IMG/VR virus record: IMGVR_UViG_3300021559_000076
Span: 1-30,321 of that record
Length of the DNA stretch: 30,321 bases
Source of the DNA: a virus
Direction: 5' to 3' (one strand)
The position numbers and the translations under genes are program-made. Shown here one piece after another: positions 28,321-30,321 of the stretch (positions are counted from its first letter, which is position 1; the number at the start of each line of letters is the position of its first letter). Below the pieces are notes generated by a model. It was not told the origin of the DNA. It saw nothing but the letters and a program-made list of their open reading frames with translations, and ran no database searches.

Positions 28321-28333
28321 TCCGGAAACCGTA
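28318..28333 (+). repeat. Gene-boundary repeat, copy 3
   Basis: TAGTCCGGAAACCGTA starts with the stop codon of the transpeptidase-like gene and leads into the hairpin at 28331. Confidence 0.75.
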
Positions 28334-28368
28334 CGCATTTTGAGTACAAACGTACTCTTTTTGCGTAC
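28331..28368 (+). terminator. Two-step hairpin with T runs, probable terminator
   Basis: GTACGCA (28331-28337) pairs with TGCGTAC (28362-28368). Inside, GAGTAC-AAAC-GTACTC forms a second stem (28342-28357), and the two are joined by symmetrical TTTT strands. The inner stem followed by TTTTT (28358-28362) works as a rho-independent terminator for the upstream genes. The near-perfect symmetry would also function on the minus strand. Confidence 0.6.
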
Positions 28369-28444
28369 ATCTTGAGGTCGCAAATTGCGACTAGAGCGTG
28401 GAACCCGTTGAGGGCTTAAGGGCGGCACGTACAAAAACCGCCCA

Positions 28445-28464
28445 ACAATTTTAGTAACAAGTTT
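28445..28464 (+). repeat. 20-bp repeat ahead of RNA domain 1
   Basis: ACAATTTTAGTAACAAGTTT is identical at 28696-28715, 251 bases downstream. Each copy runs straight into the 5' strand of a closing stem. Confidence 0.85.
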
Positions 28465-28585
28465 AAGTTGTGTGGGCGAGCGGCTAAAGCCTGACCCATA
28501 CCTATAAAGCGGAGAGAGCAAAAAGACGGGGGTATGGCCCGAGTCTCTCGTTCGCACGAAGGTTCGAAACCTTCCGCAACTTAAA
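28462..28585 (+). ncRNA. tRNA-like domain 1 (class II cloverleaf with enlarged anticodon loop)
   Basis: A stem of 11 pairs (TTTAAGTTGTG 28462-28472 with CGCAACTTAAA 28575-28585) closes a cloverleaf. The D-arm is GGC-GAGCGGCTAAA-GCC (28475-28491). The anticodon-position stem CCATACC/GGTATGG (28496-28502 with 28531-28537) encloses a 28-base loop. A small arm CGAG-TCT-CTCG (28540-28550) and a perfect T-arm GAAGG-TTCGAAA-CCTTC (28558-28574) follow. D and T arms match class II tRNAs such as tRNA-Tyr. The extended acceptor stem, missing CCA and 28-base loop argue against an ordinary tRNA. Confidence 0.6.
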
Positions 28586-28695
28586 GTTCACGGGCCGAAG
28601 AAGGAACTGCATCAATCTTCGGAGCAATCTATCTGTCAAGCCTATTGGATCAATTCCGCCCTGCATGGGGATTTACACGCCTCTAGGTAGCCCGT

Positions 28696-28715
28696 ACAAT
28701 TTTAGTAACAAGTTT
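28696..28715 (+). repeat. 20-bp repeat ahead of RNA domain 2
   Basis: It is identical to 28445-28464 and again leads directly into a closing stem. Confidence 0.85.
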
Positions 28716-28865
28716 GAAGCGTGAGCGAGGAATGATCCCCTCCGCGCTGTCTATAAAGTAGCCGCTCGAAAGAGAGACGCGGGATGACCAAGACCTTCCC
28801 GCCCTGCCCACCGCGAAAGCGACACGGATCATTGGGACAGATAGGCGAGGGCAATATCACGCTTC
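28716..28865 (+). ncRNA. Structured RNA domain 2, paralogous to domain 1
   Basis: GAAGCGTG (28716-28723) pairs perfectly with CACGCTTC (28858-28865). Inside, AATGATCC (28731-28738) pairs with GGATCATT (28826-28833). Further in lie GCGGG/CCCGC (28779-28783 with 28798-28802) and two GNRA-type hairpins, CTC-GAAA-GAG (28765-28774) and CGC-GAAA-GCG (28812-28821). Domain 2 shares with domain 1 the 20-base leader, the position of TATAAAG after a 5' strand and an AAA-x-AGACG-x-GG segment. A T-arm is not present. Confidence 0.6.
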
Positions 28866-29330
28866 TTTACTAACGGAGTCGAAGTCCCGGAAAAAGACGC
28901 GGCAACCTCACATTAGCCCGTCAAAGGTCCAGTAACCCGATTGTGAAACGGGCAGGATCAACTTCTTCAATTTTGACGTAAGGGCCGGATTGCCCGTAAC
29001 GTCCCCAAACCGTGCGTGAGGGAATATTTCGAGATTCTCTACCTCGAAGCCCGCAAATCTATCGGATTATAGATTGCCCGCGAGCGCACAAGAGCAGCTT
29101 AGGCTGAACTTAGACTTAACAGGTGACTACCTATGGGCTTTAGCCCAGCATCAAATAACCAGTCAAACCTGCCTCAGTCCACGGTTCGTTACTACGACAA
29201 AAAGTTCCGTTTGTAAATCTCGCGGAATTGTAGGCCAAGCTGAAATACCTGATTTGGAGAACCTGAAGGCTTAATTTGGGCCTTTAGAGCAGGTAGAAAT
29301 AAAACTCGGCTATATCGGTGAACCTCTGAT

Positions 29331-29360
29331 TTGTCAACCTGACAATCATTGTGATATAAT
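29331..29360 (+). promoter_or_regulatory. Operator dyad and promoter for the homing endonuclease gene
   Basis: TTGTCA-ACC-TGACAA (29331-29345) is followed by a perfect TATAAT (29355-29360) with a TGA extension; the TTGTCA to TATAAT spacing is 18. A GAGGAAAG ribosome site and a TTG start at 29385 come next. The phage operator thus controls the foreign gene. Confidence 0.7.
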
Positions 29361-29384
29361 CAGACAATACCGAGGAAAGACGTT

Positions 29385-30260
29385 TTGAAAGAAACCAAAT
29401 TTGCTTATGTGGCCGGACTCATTGACGCTGACGGAAGTTTTTCAATCAGCCGATCCGAATCCAAAGAAGGCTACATTCACTACGACCCTCTGATAAGGAT
29501 TCGATCCAAACATTTGCCGACCATGCGATGGCTGGTTGACACGTTTGGTGGCTATCACCGCCCACAAATTTTAGATGGTGAAATCTACTATCAGTGGAAA
29601 TTTAGTAGCGACACACAAGCTTCGCGGTTTCTGGAGAAGATTATTCCGTATGTATGGATCAAACAGCAGCAAGGTTTGGTGCTGAAAGAATACTACGGGC
29701 TACAAGGCGTTCAAAATAAACCTTTGCGACAGTCCTTGTACGAGAAAATAATAACTCTAAACCAGAACGAATCCGTCACGACTAATACGCCGAGATTGCC
29801 GTTTTCCGGAAAGATTCTACCCGCGTACCTCGCGGGGGTTTTCGACGGAGAAGGCAGCGCATACGTTATACGAGTGAAACAAACCTATAGTAGTGGGTTT
29901 TACTACAGGGCTTCGATTTCTCTAGGCATGTCTTATAAGCCCCTGATTATGGAGCTACAAAGACTGTATGGAGGAGCGTGGCGACAACGACCCCCGCATC
30001 GCGGGAAGTTGCCGATGTACCAGTGGGACGTACAAGACAACAAGAGCAAAGAAATCTTCTCGTTGTCCGTACTTCCATATCTGGTAACGAAGCGAGAGCA
30101 AGTCAATATTGCACTCAATTTCGCTCGTATGAACGGAAAACCCGATCCCGAAAAAAGGATCGCAATGTGGAAACGCTGCTGCGCTTTGAACGGCAATATG
30201 ATAGAGCCTGAACTCGCGGGTGACCGCGAGAGCGCCTCGTTGGTGACAACTACGGCCTAA
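29385..30260 (+). CDS. LAGLIDADG homing endonuclease, two-motif monomer, 291 aa
   Basis: Two LAGLIDADG helices are visible, YVAGLIDADG (residues 8-17) and YLAGVFDGEG (148-157), each supplying an acidic active-site residue. The two copies in one chain mean a monomeric enzyme that cuts a long asymmetric site. The start is TTG at 29385 with GAGGAAAG upstream and its own promoter. It contains only one CGGGC/GCCCG word in 876 bases, unlike its neighbours, which supports recent arrival. It may be free-standing; no group I intron core was seen beside it. Confidence 0.9.
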   Translation: MKETKFAYVAGLIDADGSFSISRSESKEGYIHYDPLIRIRSKHLPTMRWLVDTFGGYHRPQILDGEIYYQWKFSSDTQASRFLEKIIPYVWIKQQQGLVLKEYYGLQGVQNKPLRQSLYEKIITLNQNESVTTNTPRLPFSGKILPAYLAGVFDGEGSAYVIRVKQTYSSGFYYRASISLGMSYKPLIMELQRLYGGAWRQRPPHRGKLPMYQWDVQDNKSKEIFSLSVLPYLVTKREQVNIALNFARMNGKPDPEKRIAMWKRCCALNGNMIEPELAGDRESASLVTTTA

Positions 30261-30321
30261 ACACTCCTGCAAACCCCCTTCGTCGCGTGCTCCGAGCGTC
30301 TCGACCTCCCGATGAAGAGTG

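Larger units (their letters stand above)
28377..29300 (+). ncRNA. Large structured non-coding RNA region (candidate)
   Basis: No coding frame here is convincing, and hairpins follow one another: GTCGC/GCGAC (28377-28391), GGGCGG/CCGCCC (28420-28443), domain 1 (28462-28585), domain 2 (28716-28865), TTCGAG/CTCGAA (29028-29048), AATCTAT/ATAGATT (29056-29075), TGGGC-TTTA-GCCCA (29134-29147) and CTGAAGGC/GCCTTTAG (29263-29287). Domains 1 and 2 are both preceded by the same 20 bases, and their closing stems differ by compensatory changes. Size, phage location and a tRNA-like part recall large ornate phage RNAs such as GOLLD and ROOL. I cannot match a family. The ends given are approximate. Confidence 0.6.

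Noticed and set aside
28866-28905. Second tRNA T-arm near GGAGTCGAAGTCC
   Set aside because: Only three pairs can form around the loop and no acceptor partner was found. It may be part of a third, degenerate copy of the RNA domain (AAAAAGACGCGG follows), but the evidence is too thin.
29074-29274. 66-residue plus-strand reading frame beginning MPASAQEQLRL
   Set aside because: It runs through hairpins of the RNA region, has no ribosome site and its composition is not protein-like. It is most likely chance.
28377-29384. Group I or group II intron carrying the LAGLIDADG gene
   Set aside because: I looked for the conserved P, Q, R and S core strings of group I and for a domain V hairpin of group II and found none. 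The two tandem domains and the separate promoter for the endonuclease fit better with an independent RNA and a free-standing gene.

Overview
This window looks like part of a tailed double-stranded DNA phage (Caudoviricetes), most likely from an uncultivated virus. It carries a large terminase (21182-22990), a long portal protein (23014-25107), a probable scaffold (26452-27369) and dozens of very small genes packed with 1-4 base overlaps (ATGA, GTGA, TAATG, TGATG). The small accessory proteins are of phage type: HTPGPW-type, Cys-rich zinc-binding, TraR/DksA-like. There is no integrase, repressor of a known family, rRNA or housekeeping operon. Shine-Dalgarno sites (GGAGG) and TTGACA/TATAAT-like promoters point to a bacterial host, which I cannot name. 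The major capsid gene is not visible and probably lies just past the right end.

Layout. (1) 1-4400, mostly minus strand: about 16 tiny genes, many Cys-rich, plus a Flp-prepilin-like peptide, a small secreted protein and two related membrane peptides. The last gene, cut by the window edge, encodes an octapeptide-repeat protein built from a 24-bp tandem repeat. (2) 4400-4990: a divergent control region with an array of GTTAC/GTAAC dyads, tandem repeats, an attenuator-like RNA and promoters facing both ways. (3) 4988-9133, plus strand: small accessory genes, including an HTH protein, a TraR/DksA zinc finger and a zinc-binding gene split by a +1 frameshift. (4) 9133-17470: a glycan cassette of five glycosyltransferases or glycosyltransferase-like proteins (GT11, GT-A, GT6, GT2, GT31-like), three methyltransferases (DUF268, FkbM, class I), a GDP-mannose 3,5-epimerase-like enzyme and a nucleotide-sugar dehydrogenase. 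(5) 17470-28320: virion and packaging genes. These include Ser/Thr-rich structural proteins, RNase HI, an SprT-like protease, a protein phosphatase, terminase, portal, a Cys-rich histidine phosphatase, scaffold, a GNAT acetyltransferase and a Tlde1/DUF2778-type L,D-transpeptidase-like protein. (6) 28321-29384: about 1.06 kb without a gene that folds into many hairpins and contains a duplicated structured RNA domain with compensatory base changes. (7) 29385-30260: a two-motif LAGLIDADG homing endonuclease.

How the parts may work together. The glycan cassette probably builds and transfers unusual sugars, and the Ser/Thr-rich proteins encoded right after it are natural candidates for decoration. 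A 15-bp dyad, TTGTCA-N3-TGACAA, recurs at promoters across the window and suggests one phage regulon. The pentamer CGGGC/GCCCG is many-fold over-represented in genes and in the non-coding RNA region, but not in the homing endonuclease, so it is a signature of the native phage genome.

The strongest candidates for something undescribed are the structured RNA at 28.4-29.3 kb, the CGGGC signature, and the dyad regulon with its gene-boundary repeat. All calls come from reading the sequence. No database search or folding program was run.
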